Source: Pseudomonas lactis
GTDB taxonomy: Bacteria; Pseudomonadota; Gammaproteobacteria; Pseudomonadales; Pseudomonadaceae
Direction of reading: 5' to 3'
NCBI RefSeq assembly: GCF_001439845.1
Contig: NZ_JYLO01000006.1
Coordinates: forward strand, 1-64,000
Length of the DNA stretch: 64,000 nucleotides
In this document: positions 1 to 9,053 of the stretch, piece by piece
How the letters are laid out: each line of letters opens with the position of its first letter
Position numbering within the stretch: position 1 is the stretch's first letter
Translations under genes and position numbers: made by a program
Notes under the pieces: model-generated
What the model was told of the DNA's origin: nothing
Databases searched by the model: none
The model's input: the letters and a program-made list of their open reading frames with translations, nothing else

Positions 1-439
1 GGCGCAGGCGGTTGGCGAGGATCGGCAGCAGGGTCACGTAGTTGCGCGAAAGGATGCGGGCAATGCCCTGCTCGATGCCGTCGCTGACCACTTCGATGGA
101 GGCACCCAGGCCCATGACGTGATCGACGAAGTCCGGGAAGTCCGGGTCGATCTCGACACTGTCAAAGTACGCCAGCAGTTCAGCCGGGGTGGCCTTGATC
201 AGCGCCAGTTGGCGGCTCAGGCATTCGCGTGAACCGATATGCCCATCCAGCCATTGCTGCTCAATGGTTTCCCACTCGGGGCCGGCGAAGCGTTGGAGGA
301 CGTTGTCGATGACATCGGTGGGAGTAATGGTCCCGTCGAAGTCACACAAGACATACCACTGGCTGAACGTCGGAGGTGCTGTAGCATCTCCCTGATCCGC
401 GCAAGTGTGCTGGCGACAGTTACTTGAGGCGCCTTCCAT
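1..439 (-). CDS. HAD-family (MtnX-like) phosphatase, 3'-truncated by window edge
   Basis: 146 codons are visible; the C-terminus lies outside the window. The HAD signature DFDGTIT (residues 33-39, with the expected nucleophile D33 and D35) and a motif II serine in EVVSDG (about residue 119) identify a haloacid-dehalogenase phosphatase. The pattern fits the MtnX / 2,3-diketo-5-methylthio-1-phosphopentane phosphatase-like branch (family knowledge). The in-frame ATG at 439 gives a 27-residue, low-similarity-looking tail before the usual start region QWYVLCDFDGT, so the true start could be a downstream non-ATG codon. The substrate cannot be deduced; proximity to the phosphonate genes is suggestive only, because a cytochrome gene and a possible terminator separate them. 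Confidence 0.7.
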   Translation of the reverse strand, partial: MEGASSNCRQHTCADQGDATAPPTFSQWYVLCDFDGTITPTDVIDNVLQRFAGPEWETIEQQWLDGHIGSRECLSRQLALIKATPAELLAYFDSVEIDPDFPDFVDHVMGLGASIEVVSDGIEQGIARILSRNYVTLLPILANRLR

Positions 440-606
440 AAAAATCCCGTTCAGTTCGTTGTCAGAGGCGAGTGTTCAATTGCTGGAGCACTGCCGTGCG
501 ACAAAACATTACGGGTTCTTTCTGATGGATGTCGTGGGAGTAATCCCAAGCTAAAAGCGTTAAATCGAAACTACAAAGTAGGAAATGTATAGACGATGTA
601 GGATGG

Positions 607-637
607 TTTACCTGGCACGCTTGGAGTGCCAGGTAAA
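607..637. terminator. Perfect 12-bp inverted repeat, possible terminator
   Basis: TTTACCTGGCAC and GTGCCAGGTAAA are perfect complements around a 7-nt loop, just downstream of the cytochrome b561 stop codon at 642. The only T-run is the base of the stem, so it may act as a weak intrinsic terminator or be a different hairpin element. The 200-bp gap also holds the promoter region of the HAD gene; no clear -35/-10 was picked out. Confidence 0.45.
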
Positions 638-641
638 GTCG

Positions 642-1190
642 TTACCTGCGTTTGGGCATCATGCGCAGCGCCGTGTTATCGCGCATCACGTAATGATGAA
701 AGATCCCCGCCAACGCATGCAGCCCGATCAGCCAGTAACCGATCTGGCCAAATAGCACGTGCCAGCCTTCAATTTCCTTGGCCAATGCTTTGTTTTCCGT
801 GATCAGCGGCGGCAATTCCATCCCATAGAACATCACTGAATGCCCTTCGGCACTGACGATCAACCAACCGGCAATCGGCATGCCGATCATCAACGCATAC
901 AACGCAGCGTGCATCAGCGTCGCCAGCAGGCTTTGCCACTGCGGCGGCGCCGGCACGATCTTCGGCGCCACCCCCAGGCTACGTGCAAACAAGCGCAGCC
1001 ACACCAGTACAAACACGGTAAGGCCGAGCATGAAGTGCATTTCAACAATCAAGGTGCGCGCACCGCTGCCTTTGGGGAATTGGCCGCGCAGTTCAATGCA
1101 GGCGTAGACCACCGCCAGCAGTACCACCATCAACCAGTGCAACGCAATGGACATAGTGCTGTAGCGTGTATCGGAATTTTTCCACGGCAT
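642..1190 (-). CDS. Cytochrome b561 family protein
   Basis: 182-residue inner-membrane di-heme b-type cytochrome of the bacterial CybB/YodB family, expected to pass electrons between the quinone pool and a partner. Four hydrophobic segments are visible, with candidate heme-ligand histidines H18 (ALHW), H52 (VEMHF), H144 (EGWHV) and H158 (GLHAL). I chose the ATG at 1190 because GAGGAA lies 7 nt upstream; an in-frame GTG at 1205 would add five residues. It is transcribed in the same direction as phnX, with a 114-bp gap. A second b561 paralogue is encoded at 19139-19678. Confidence 0.85.
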   Translation of the reverse strand: MPWKNSDTRYSTMSIALHWLMVVLLAVVYACIELRGQFPKGSGARTLIVEMHFMLGLTVFVLVWLRLFARSLGVAPKIVPAPPQWQSLLATLMHAALYALMIGMPIAGWLIVSAEGHSVMFYGMELPPLITENKALAKEIEGWHVLFGQIGYWLIGLHALAGIFHHYVMRDNTALRMMPKRR

Positions 1191-1304
1191 CGCTGTGTTC
1201 CTCACTCATCAGGGCGTACCTCCATTCTTTAGCGATGGAGTGCATTAACTGTATGCCTGTTTTGAGCGCTGCGCTTGTTGCCACTGCCCTTGTCTTGACC
1301 TCGG

Positions 1305-2132
1305 TCAGTAGGCCTGCGGCATTTCCCCGCGGGCCAGGCGCTGGTTGATGTCGCTGATGACCCGTGGCAGGTCGGTAATGGTGTCGATCAGATAATGCGG
1401 GCGCGACCCTTCGAACATCGCTTCGATGCGCTGGCGCTCGCTGGCCAGTGTGTCGGTGTCCAGGGCGCGGAATTGCTCGTAGGTCAGGCCCAGCGCGTTG
1501 CCAGAGCAGGTCAGGGCCACGGTCCACATGCCGGCACGGCGACCTTCGAGAATGCCCGGCACGGTGTCGTCGACCTTCACGCAGGCCGCCACATCATCAA
1601 TGCCCAGGGCGATCACGTTAGCCAGCGCCTGGGCCGGCCATGGTCGGCCGTTGGGCACTTCGTCAGTGGCCACGACGTGGTCGGCGACGTAGCCGTTGGT
1701 GGCAGCCAGGGCCACGACCTTGTCCATCACCTGCTTGGGGTAGCCGGAGCAGGAACCGATCTTGATACCTTGGCCGCGCAGGGCGGCGATGGTGTCGAGG
1801 GCGCCGGGGATCAGGGCCGAGTGCTCGGCAATTTTCTCGATCTGCAGCGGCATGAAGCGCTGGTAGATGGCGGTCACGTCGTCGTCGGTGGGCGTGCGGC
1901 CGAACGCCTGGCGGTAGCGTTCGGCAACTTGCGGTTGGTCGCAGAGGGTGCGGATATGGTCCCACTTGCCCATGCCCATCGGGCCACGGGCCTCCTCGAT
2001 AGATACCTGCACGTCGAACTCGGCGAAGGCCTCGACAAAAATCTGCGTGGGGGCGAAGGAGCCGAAATCGACCACGGTGCCCGCCCAGTCGAGGATAACG
2101 GCCTGGAGGGTGTTGGGGTTTTGATAGTTCAT
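1305..2132 (-). CDS. phnX: Phosphonoacetaldehyde hydrolase (phosphonatase)
   Basis: 275-residue HAD-superfamily enzyme that cleaves the C-P bond of phosphonoacetaldehyde to acetaldehyde and phosphate, the second step of 2-aminoethylphosphonate (AEP) breakdown. The nucleophile motif [12 protein letters not shown] places Asp at residue 15. The Schiff-base lysine specific to phosphonatases is K56 in GMGKWDH, and the later motif KVDDTVPGI supplies the metal-binding acidic residues. Length matches the family. It follows phnW, which makes its substrate, on the same strand, with a REP pair in the gap. Confidence 0.96.
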   Translation of the reverse strand: MNYQNPNTLQAVILDWAGTVVDFGSFAPTQIFVEAFAEFDVQVSIEEARGPMGMGKWDHIRTLCDQPQVAERYRQAFGRTPTDDDVTAIYQRFMPLQIEKIAEHSALIPGALDTIAALRGQGIKIGSCSGYPKQVMDKVVALAATNGYVADHVVATDEVPNGRPWPAQALANVIALGIDDVAACVKVDDTVPGILEGRRAGMWTVALTCSGNALGLTYEQFRALDTDTLASERQRIEAMFEGSRPHYLIDTITDLPRVISDINQRLARGEMPQAY

Positions 2133-2164
2133 GATTCAGATCCTGTGGGTAATGACATTCATGT

Positions 2165-2265
2165 CTGTAGGAGCGAGCTTGCTCGCGAAAAACATCCAGG
2201 CACCGCGTTGGCTCAGGATGCCCGCGTCATCGTTAACGCGCTTCGAGAGCAAGCTCGCTCCTACA
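2165..2265. repeat. REP inverted pair (BIME) between phnW and phnX
   Basis: Two REP units in opposite orientation, with arms TGTAGGAGCGAGCTTGCTCG and its inverse at the other end, separated by about 50 bp. The right arm lies inside the last codons of phnW and supplies its final ten residues. Such pairs can cap mRNA 3' ends and would lie in the phnW-phnX transcript. Confidence 0.9.
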
Positions 2266-3357
2266 CATTTCTTGCAGCACCTCGGCGATGGCCTTGACGG
2301 CTGCGCGCATGCCGGCCGCGTCGACATGACCGATGCAGCCCACGCGAAAGGTTTCCACCTGCGTCAGTTTGCCCGGATACAGGATGAAACCCTTGGCCTT
2401 GACCCGTTCGTAGAAGTCTTTGAACTGGTAGCGCGGGTCTGTGGGGGCGTGGAAGGTGGCAATGATCGGCGCTTGGATCGCCGACGGCAGAAAACTGCGC
2501 AGGCCCAGTTCGGCCATGCCGTCCAGCAATGCCTGGCAGTTATTCACGTAGCGCTGGTGACGGGCGGGCAGGCCGCCTTCCTCGGCGTATTGCAACAGCG
2601 CTTCATGCAGAGCAGCAACCACGTGGGTCGGCGGCGTGAAGCGCCATTGTCCCGTCTTGGCCATGTAGGTGTGCTGGTCGAACAGGTCCATCGCCAGGGA
2701 ATGGCAGTTGCCCTGGGATGCAGCCAGCGCCGCTTTTTCGGCAAAGACAAAGCCCATCCCCGGTACGCCTTCCAGGCATTTGCCAGAGGCGGCGATCAAC
2801 GCGTCGAAGGGTATTTCGCGGGCATCAATCGGCAGCGCGCCGAAGGAACTCATGGCGTCGATGATCAAGCGCTTGCCGTGGCTTTTGACCACCTCGGCGA
2901 TCTGCGCCAATGGGTTGAGAATGCCGGTGCTGGTTTCGCAATGGATCAGCGCGACGTGGGTGATGGCGGCATCGGCGTGTAACAGGCGATCCACATCGGC
3001 GGCAGTGGTGGGCTCGTCTTCGGCGGTTTCAAAGATGCTGAATTGGCGGCCAAGCACCTCGCAGATTTTCGCCAGGCGCTTGCCGTAGGCGCCGTTGATC
3101 AACACCAGCACCTTGCCATTGCGAGGGACCAAGGTGCCGATCGCAGCTTCGACGGCGAAGGTGCCGCTGCCCTGCAACGGCACGCAGTGGTGGCTCTCGG
3201 CGCCGTTGAGGATCGCCAACAACTGCCTGCACACACTGGCTGTGAGCTGGTTGAAGCGGTCGTCCCACGAACCCCAATCCACCATCATCGCCTGGCGGGT
3301 GCGGTTCGAGGTGGTCAGGGGGCCGGGGGTCAACAGGATCGGCGCGGCAGTGGGCAT
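2233..3357 (-). CDS. phnW: 2-aminoethylphosphonate:pyruvate aminotransferase
   Basis: 374-residue PLP-dependent class V aminotransferase converting AEP plus pyruvate to phosphonoacetaldehyde plus alanine. Visible features are the N-terminal [10 protein letters not shown], the PLP-binding D168 in IIDAMSSFG and the catalytic lysine K193 in [11 protein letters not shown]. The ATG at 3357 is preferred because GAGGAT precedes it by 6 nt; a TTG further upstream would add ten residues. The last ten residues, [10 protein letters not shown], are encoded by a REP element, so the natural C-terminus has been replaced or extended by repeat DNA. It is divergent from a LysR gene, with a 112-bp gap. Confidence 0.96.
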   Translation of the reverse strand: MPTAAPILLTPGPLTTSNRTRQAMMVDWGSWDDRFNQLTASVCRQLLAILNGAESHHCVPLQGSGTFAVEAAIGTLVPRNGKVLVLINGAYGKRLAKICEVLGRQFSIFETAEDEPTTAADVDRLLHADAAITHVALIHCETSTGILNPLAQIAEVVKSHGKRLIIDAMSSFGALPIDAREIPFDALIAASGKCLEGVPGMGFVFAEKAALAASQGNCHSLAMDLFDQHTYMAKTGQWRFTPPTHVVAALHEALLQYAEEGGLPARHQRYVNNCQALLDGMAELGLRSFLPSAIQAPIIATFHAPTDPRYQFKDFYERVKAKGFILYPGKLTQVETFRVGCIGHVDAAGMRAAVKAIAEVLQEMCRSELALEAR

Positions 3358-3469
3358 GTCAAATCCTCGCAAGGTGTCGGGGTTCAAGCTACGGCGCCTA
3401 AATTGCAGTTTGGCTTGTCATCAATCAAATTGTTTGTTGTTATGCGAGCTATCAGTGAGGCCGATAGCT

Positions 3470-4324
3470 ATGAACCTGTTCCAACTGCGTGCATTCGATG
3501 CCGTGGCCCGCGAGGGCAGTTTTACCCGCGCGGCGGCTCGGCTGTTTATCAGCCAGCCGGCGGTCACCGGGCATATCAAGGCGCTTGAGGAGCATTACCA
3601 GATCCCGCTGTTGCGCCGCACCGCACGCCGGGTGGAGTTGACCGAGGAGGGCGCACGCCTGGCGGCCATCACTCGGGCGATCTTCGGTTTGGTCGACGAG
3701 GCGCAAACCATGCTGGAAGCCAACCGCCAGTTGCTCACCGGGCGCCTGGAAGTGGCGGCCGATGGCCCTCATCTGGTGATGCCGATGATCGCCAGCCTGC
3801 GCGCGCGCTACCCCGGCATTACCGTGAACCTGCGTTTGGGCAATGCCCAGGAAACCCTGGCGGCGCTGCTGTCCGAACATGCGGATGTGGCGGTGCTCAC
3901 CGAGGTGGAACCGCGCAATGGCCTGCACTTGCAACCCTTGGACCAGTCACGGATTTGCGCCTTGGTGCCGGCCGCGCACCCGTGGGCCAAGCAGCCTGAC
4001 GGTATCGAGTTGGCGCAGTTGCATGAGGTGATCATGGTGCTGCGCGAGCCCAACTCCATTACCCGTCGCACTTTTGATGACGCGTGCCTTGCGGCGAATG
4101 TGCAACCCAAAGTGCTGCTGGAACTGGACAGTCGTGAAGCCGTGACCGAAGCGGTGGCGGCAGAATTGGGCGTGGGCGTGGTGTCGTCGATGGAGGTCAG
4201 CCCGGACCCGCGTGTACAGGCGGTACCGATCCTGGGCGATGGCCTGCTGAACCGGCACATGCTCGGCTGCATGGAGCGGCGCCGCTCGCTGCGCTTGATT
4301 CAGGCGTTTTTCGAGTTGGCGTGA
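3470..4324 (+). CDS. LysR-type regulator, probable phn (AEP) regulator
   Basis: 284-residue LysR-family activator. The N-terminal winged helix-turn-helix (about 1-60) has the pattern RAFDAVAREGSFTRAA..LFISQPAVTGHI, followed by a co-inducer-binding domain. The start at 3470 is where family similarity begins. It is divergently transcribed from phnW across 112 bp that include CAAATTGTTTG at 3426-3436, a candidate LysR half-palindrome. By the usual LysR arrangement it is inferred to control phnWX in response to AEP or a related ligand; the ligand is not visible in sequence. Its 3' end overlaps the oppositely transcribed LysR gene by 25 bp. Confidence 0.88.
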   Translation: MNLFQLRAFDAVAREGSFTRAAARLFISQPAVTGHIKALEEHYQIPLLRRTARRVELTEEGARLAAITRAIFGLVDEAQTMLEANRQLLTGRLEVAADGPHLVMPMIASLRARYPGITVNLRLGNAQETLAALLSEHADVAVLTEVEPRNGLHLQPLDQSRICALVPAAHPWAKQPDGIELAQLHEVIMVLREPNSITRRTFDDACLAANVQPKVLLELDSREAVTEAVAAELGVGVVSSMEVSPDPRVQAVPILGDGLLNRHMLGCMERRRSLRLIQAFFELA

Positions 4325-5190
4325 AGGCTTTCACGCACGATCTCCAGGAAGGTCGCGACCACGCGGCGTGAACTCTGCTCTTTCAGGCACACCAGGGTTT
4401 CTTTCATGCGTTGTGTGCAATCGCGGATCGGCATGGCGTATACCCGCGCGTCGGCACCGAACTCTGCCGCCGACACCACGCCTACGCCAATCCCCACCAC
4501 CACGGCTTCCCGGGCGGCTTCGCGGCCTTCCACCTGGATGGCCGGGCGAATGCGCAGGCCGGCTTGGCGCATTTCCTGCTCCAGGGTCTGACGGGTGACC
4601 GAGCCGGTTTCCCGCAGCACCAGCGGGGTGTTATCGAGGTCGGCCAGGCAAATCGATTCGCGCCCGGCCCAGGCATGGTCACGTGCGACAAAAGCCAGAA
4701 GTTGGTCGTCGGGCAGCGGCAGTGACAACAGGCGCGCATCATCGACATCGCGCCCCAACAGCGCCAGGTCGGCCTGGTAGTTGTAAAGGCGCGACAGCGA
4801 CTCATCGGTGTTGCCGGTTTCGATCTTCACGCTGATCCCAGGGTATCGCTGGCAGAAGCGCGCAACCTGCGGCAGTACGTGCACGGGTGCATCCACTGCC
4901 AGGGTGAGGGTGCCGGTGAGCAGGGCGCGCGAATCCTGCAGCAATTCTTCGGCTTCGGCTTCGATCACAAACAGGCGTTGGGTGATACCCAGCAGGCGCT
5001 CACCCAGATCGGTCAGGCGCACCGAACGTTTGTTGCGGTGAAACAGCAGTACGCCGAAGCGCTCTTCCAGTTTGCGCACCTGGTCGGAAATCGCAGGTTG
5101 GGTCAGGAACAGGCGTTCGGCCGCCCCGGTAAAACTGCCGTGAATGGCCACCGCATGGAAGGCTTTGAGCTGGGCATGGGAAACGGACAT
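4300..5190 (-). CDS. LysR-type regulator, divergent from OPA-type MFS gene
   Basis: 296-residue LysR-type transcriptional regulator with N-terminal HTH (AFHAVAIHGSFTGAAERLFL.TQPAISDQV) and a substrate-binding-like effector domain. It resembles the neighbouring LysR at 3470-4324 along its length, notably the motifs REAVTEAV versus REAAREAVV and GVGVVS near the C-terminus, so the two may be an old duplication. It is divergent from the permease gene at 5449 (258-bp gap) and convergent with the other LysR. It probably regulates the permease and perhaps AEP use as a whole. Ligand unknown. Confidence 0.88.
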   Translation of the reverse strand: MSVSHAQLKAFHAVAIHGSFTGAAERLFLTQPAISDQVRKLEERFGVLLFHRNKRSVRLTDLGERLLGITQRLFVIEAEAEELLQDSRALLTGTLTLAVDAPVHVLPQVARFCQRYPGISVKIETGNTDESLSRLYNYQADLALLGRDVDDARLLSLPLPDDQLLAFVARDHAWAGRESICLADLDNTPLVLRETGSVTRQTLEQEMRQAGLRIRPAIQVEGREAAREAVVVGIGVGVVSAAEFGADARVYAMPIRDCTQRMKETLVCLKEQSSRRVVATFLEIVRESLHANSKNA

Positions 5191-5448
5191 GGCACGTCCT
5201 CTTAAAAGCTGAGCTTATATTTGAAATACGATAAATCGATTTTACCTATGAGTCAGCCATTGCTTTGATGCACCTCAGTCGCCGTAGGTTGAGTCCTACA
5301 ACCACGGCCGCCATGGGCGCAGGCACACTGCACCCATCTGACCAATACCGCGCTCTTCAAGGCCCGGCATTGCAGTGCTCAACCATAAAAACAACAGGCG
5401 TTTTCTTTCGATTCTGCCGGCACACTCACACCTGAGGTCAGAACCACC

Positions 5449-6780
5449 ATGAATATCCCTATGGGTAGCATCAAGCGTTGGCGCGTGCAGATTTTTGCCA
5501 TCACCTGGCTGGCGTATGCCGCGTTCTATTTCACCCGCAAAGCGTTTTCAGTGGCGAAGCTGGGGATCGGCGACGACCCGAGTTTCCCCCTCGACAAAAT
5601 GATGATGGCCAACCTGGATGGCCTCTACCTCGCCGCGTATGCCGTAGGCCAGTTCACTTGGGGCATGCTTGCCGACCGCTTCGGGCCACGGGTGGTGGTG
5701 CTTGGTGGCTTGCTGATTTCCGCAGGCGCGGCGTTGGTGATGGGCACCTTTGCCACCTTGCCGATCTTTGTCACTTGCATGTTAGTGCAGGGCTTGGCGC
5801 AGTCCACCGGCTGGTCGGGGTTATGCAAGAACCTTGGCAGTTTCTTCCCGGCGCAGCAGCGGGGGCGGGTGTTGGGGTTATGGAGTTCGTGTTACGCGTT
5901 TGGCGGGTTGGTCGCGTCACCGTTTGCCGGTTGGTGGGCCTATACGCTGATCGGCAGTTGGCACGCGGCGTTTATTTCCAGTGCCGCAGTGGTAGCGGTG
6001 GTGGCCGTGTTGTTCTTTATGTTCCAGCGCAATACCCCGCAGGATGTGGGCTTGCCGGCAGTCGAGCCCGAGCCCGAGCCGATGCTGAGCGCCGAGCAGT
6101 TGGCCGCCCAGCAGCGCGTCAGCGTACTCGAACCCCTGCGCGCGATCCTGCGCAACCGCACGGTGTTGACCCTGGGGCTGGCGTACTTCCTGCTCAAGCC
6201 GGCGCGCTACGCGATTCTGTTGTGGGGGCCGGTGATCGTCTACGAGCAGATGCCGTCGGTGGGCAAGGTCGGTGCCGCCATTGTGCCCACCGCGTTTGAG
6301 TTGGCTGGTTTACTGGGGCCGGTGCTGATCGGCCTGGCCTCCGACAAACTGTTCGGCGCCCGGCGCATGCCCGCCTGTGTGCTGAGCCTGTTGGCGCTGA
6401 CGGTTGCCCTGGCGTTGTTCATGGGCGCGCTGCACACCGGCAGTGTGGTGCTGGTGATGGCCCTGCTGTTTCTCATGGGCCTGACGCTGTACGGGCCGGA
6501 CTCGATGATCAGCAGCACCGCGGCCATCGACTTCGGCACCGCCAAGGCCGGCGCTACCGCCGCGGGTTTTGTGAACGGCTGCGGTTCGGTGGGGGCGATT
6601 CTGGGCGGTTTGCTGCCAGGCTATTTCGATACCGTTACGGTATTTATTGTGTTTGCCGGTGCGGCGCTGTTTTCTTCGCTGGTGCTGATGCCCTACTGGA
6701 ATGCCAGGCCCGCCGTACTGGCCCAGGCCGGGGGTTTTGTGCCGGACCGCAATGCGGTGATCAAACCCTTGCGCACCTGA
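5449..6780 (+). CDS. MFS permease of the organophosphate:phosphate antiporter type
   Basis: 443-residue, 12-TM major facilitator of the GlpT/UhpT/PgtP-like (OPA) family, recognised by the N-terminal YAAFYFTRKAFSVAK region and the TM2-3 loop GMLADRFGPR. OPA members exchange phosphorylated or phosphonate-like anions for phosphate. Its position beside phnWX and two LysR genes suggests uptake of AEP or a related phosphonate (inference; I recall OPA-type AEP permeases being reported in pseudomonads but cannot check). Start: GAGG about 11 nt upstream of the ATG. A short GGCC-rich hairpin followed by T6 sits just after the stop and may be a terminator. Confidence 0.88.
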   Translation: MNIPMGSIKRWRVQIFAITWLAYAAFYFTRKAFSVAKLGIGDDPSFPLDKMMMANLDGLYLAAYAVGQFTWGMLADRFGPRVVVLGGLLISAGAALVMGTFATLPIFVTCMLVQGLAQSTGWSGLCKNLGSFFPAQQRGRVLGLWSSCYAFGGLVASPFAGWWAYTLIGSWHAAFISSAAVVAVVAVLFFMFQRNTPQDVGLPAVEPEPEPMLSAEQLAAQQRVSVLEPLRAILRNRTVLTLGLAYFLLKPARYAILLWGPVIVYEQMPSVGKVGAAIVPTAFELAGLLGPVLIGLASDKLFGARRMPACVLSLLALTVALALFMGALHTGSVVLVMALLFLMGLTLYGPDSMISSTAAIDFGTAKAGATAAGFVNGCGSVGAILGGLLPGYFDTVTVFIVFAGAALFSSLVLMPYWNARPAVLAQAGGFVPDRNAVIKPLRT

Positions 6781-6889
6781 GGGCCTTGGCCGGTTTTTTG
6801 GTGGAACGAAGCGTTCTCGCGCTATAAACTCTGCCCCCAAAGCGCCGGCCAGTAGACGTTTGGGCGCGATGGAAATAAGAGAGTGAGTC

Positions 6890-7594
6890 ATGGGCGCACA
6901 GTGGAAAGTCAAACATAAAGAAGCGGCAGCCAATGCCAAGGGCAAGATCTTCGGCAAGCTGGTGAAAGAAATCACCATCGCCGCCCGCAACGGCGCCGAT
7001 ACCGCGACCAACGCGCACCTGCGCCTGGTGGTGGAACAGGCCAAAAAGGCCTCGATGCCCAAGGAAACCCTGGACCGCGCGATCAAGAAGGGCGCCGGTC
7101 TGCTCGGTGAAACCGTGCAATACCACCGCGTCACCTACGAAGGTTTCGCGCCGCACCAGGTGCCTTTGATCGTCGAGTGCGTGACTGACAACATCAACCG
7201 CACCGTGGCGGAAATCCGCGTGGCCTTCCGCAAGGGCCAACTGGGCGCTTCCGGCTCGGTAGCCTGGGATTTCAACCATGTCGGGCTGATCGAAGCATCG
7301 CCGGACACCCCGGACGCCGATCCGGAAATGGCCGCCATCGAAGCAGGCGCCCAGGATTTTGAAGAGGGTGAAGAAGGCGCCACCTTGTTCATCACCGAAA
7401 CCACCGACCTGGATGCCGTGCAGAAGGCCTTGCCGGAGCAGGGCTTCACCGTGCTGTCGGCCAAGCTGGGTTATATCTCCAAGAACCCGGTCAGCGGTTT
7501 GACCGATGAGCAGATGGCAGAAGTCGAGGCGTTCCTGGAAGGCCTGGACAACCATGATGATGTGCAGGACATGTTTGTCGGCCTGGCGGGCTGA
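6890..7594 (+). CDS. YebC/PmpR (TACO1) family regulatory protein
   Basis: 234-residue cytosolic protein of the YebC/TACO1 family. The N-terminus [19 protein letters not shown] is followed by the typical [22 protein letters not shown] stretch split across family blocks, then [10 protein letters not shown] and [11 protein letters not shown]. Members have been described as DNA-binding repressors (PmpR) and as translation factors easing ribosome stalling; the sequence cannot decide between these roles. Pseudomonads often carry a second copy beside ruvC; this one is isolated, so it is probably a paralogue. It is preceded by a 109-bp gap and followed by a REP pair. Confidence 0.9.
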   Translation: MGAQWKVKHKEAAANAKGKIFGKLVKEITIAARNGADTATNAHLRLVVEQAKKASMPKETLDRAIKKGAGLLGETVQYHRVTYEGFAPHQVPLIVECVTDNINRTVAEIRVAFRKGQLGASGSVAWDFNHVGLIEASPDTPDADPEMAAIEAGAQDFEEGEEGATLFITETTDLDAVQKALPEQGFTVLSAKLGYISKNPVSGLTDEQMAEVEAFLEGLDNHDDVQDMFVGLAG

Positions 7595-7626
7595 TTTCTA
7601 TCTGAGAGCATGCTGTCAAATTGCCT

Positions 7627-7726
7627 TGTAGGAGCGAGCTTGCTCGCGAAAAACTCACCGGCGCTGCGTTTATTCAGGACGCACGCGTTATCGTTGACGT
7701 TTTTCGCGAGCGAGCTCGCTCCTACA
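7627..7726. repeat. REP inverted pair between yebC-like and LRR-kinase genes
   Basis: TGTAGGAGCGAGCTTGCTCG at the left and its inverse at the right end, spaced by about 50 bp. It sits between two convergent genes; the stop codon of the LRR kinase (7728-7730) directly abuts the right arm. A bidirectional transcript-end role is likely. Confidence 0.9.
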
Positions 7727-7727
7727 G

Positions 7728-9017
7728 TTAGATAGCGTGCAGCAAGGCTTCGATCTCTTCGAAGCCCGGCCGCGCCAGCACATCCGGCTGGCAGCAGCGT
7801 TGTTGCAGTGCCTGCAAGCGTTCGTCACTGGCCTCAGCCCGCTCCAACAACTCCCCCAGCAACACCCCGAACGCGCGCACTTCAATACGCTGCAGCGCAC
7901 GGGTTTCCAACGTGTCCGCCGTGGCATGGAAGGACGCCGCGCCAAAGTCTCCCAGCAAGCAATCACCCGCTGCATTCCACAGGATATTGTGGCCATACAG
8001 GTCACCATGGGTAATGCCGTGCCGATGCAGGTGCGCCGCCACCGAAGCAATACCCCGCGCCATGCGCAGTGCCACATCCAGGCTGAAACGGGTGTCGGGG
8101 GCGTAGATGTCGCGCGTGCACGACGCCAGGCTCGGCAGGGCCGCGAGGTTGCGGTAACTCGGATCGATCAGCTCCATCACCAGCGCGGCCTGGTTATCGG
8201 GATGGCCGACGACCCGCCCTTCAACCTTGATCAGGTTGGGATGCAGACCGGCAGCGATGCAGGCTTGCATTTCATGCAGCGGTGAACCGTCGCTGGTGAT
8301 GGTGCCCTTGTACAGCTTGACCGCGACCGGCACCGCACGGGGTTTCCACAGCGCCTTGCGAATAATCCCCGAGGCGCCTTCGCCCAGGACTTCGCCCATT
8401 TCCAGTTCCTGCCAGGCGATGTTCGGCGTCGCCTCATCACTGCTCACCTGCACGGCCATTTCCACCGGGTTGCCTGCGTAGGCCAGCCAGGTCAGGCTCG
8501 GCAGGGTCAGCAGCCACTGCGGCAGATGAGTGAGGCGGTTGGAGGCGATGCGGATCAACTCCAGGTTTTGGCACTGGGCCAGGCTTGGCGGTAGGTGAGT
8601 CAGTTGGTTACCGGCCAGCATCAGTTTTTGCAGCAATGGGCGTTGGCCCAGTTCATCGGGCAACTGACTGATGCAGTTATCGGTGAGGATCAACCAGCGC
8701 AATTGCGGGGGCAGGGCAGCGGCGGCTACCTGGCTGATCTGGTTGGCTTTGAAACCGATCATGCTCAGCTTGGCGCACTGGCCCAGGCATTGTGGCAGTT
8801 CGGTAAAGGCGTTGTCCGAACAGAACAGTACGCGCAGGTGCGTCAGGCGGTGCAGGTCGTCGGGCAGGCTGCTCAGCGCGTTGCCGGTGAGGTTGAGGAT
8901 TTCCAGCGAGTCGGCCAGATCGAAAATTTCCCGGGGGAACTCGGTCAGCCCGCAGGCCAGGTCCAGGCGCATCGCGCCGGCCAATTGGCCAGCCTTGAGT
9001 TGGGCGAGGGTATTCAT
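7728..9017 (-). CDS. Leucine-rich-repeat protein kinase (eukaryotic-like Ser/Thr kinase fold)
   Basis: 429 residues. Residues about 15-185 hold seven or so LRRs of the LxxLxLxxNxLxxLP type; residues about 203-429 form a protein kinase domain. Visible kinase motifs are the glycine loop GEGASG (212-217), VAVK with K234, a C-helix Glu candidate E249, the catalytic HGD (337-339) with N344, and DFG (357-359). All core catalytic residues are present, so activity is plausible, though HGD replaces the common HRD. No signal peptide or TM is visible, so it is cytosolic. It lies 36 bp downstream of an AFG1/ZapE-type ATPase gene and may share its transcript. Target unknown. Confidence 0.9.
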   Translation of the reverse strand: MNTLAQLKAGQLAGAMRLDLACGLTEFPREIFDLADSLEILNLTGNALSSLPDDLHRLTHLRVLFCSDNAFTELPQCLGQCAKLSMIGFKANQISQVAAAALPPQLRWLILTDNCISQLPDELGQRPLLQKLMLAGNQLTHLPPSLAQCQNLELIRIASNRLTHLPQWLLTLPSLTWLAYAGNPVEMAVQVSSDEATPNIAWQELEMGEVLGEGASGIIRKALWKPRAVPVAVKLYKGTITSDGSPLHEMQACIAAGLHPNLIKVEGRVVGHPDNQAALVMELIDPSYRNLAALPSLASCTRDIYAPDTRFSLDVALRMARGIASVAAHLHRHGITHGDLYGHNILWNAAGDCLLGDFGAASFHATADTLETRALQRIEVRAFGVLLGELLERAEASDERLQALQQRCCQPDVLARPGFEEIEALLHAI

Positions 9018-9053
9018 GCAGGCGTGGTGCTCGGAAGAGGGCGTAAAAGGCGC

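Noticed and set aside
1093..1527. Frame reading MSEEHSDAVEK near the cytochrome b561 start, preceded by GGAGG
   Set aside because: Its body overlaps phnX and the b561 gene out of frame with high Arg/Pro content; the cytochrome start is better supported by its own GAGGAA site.
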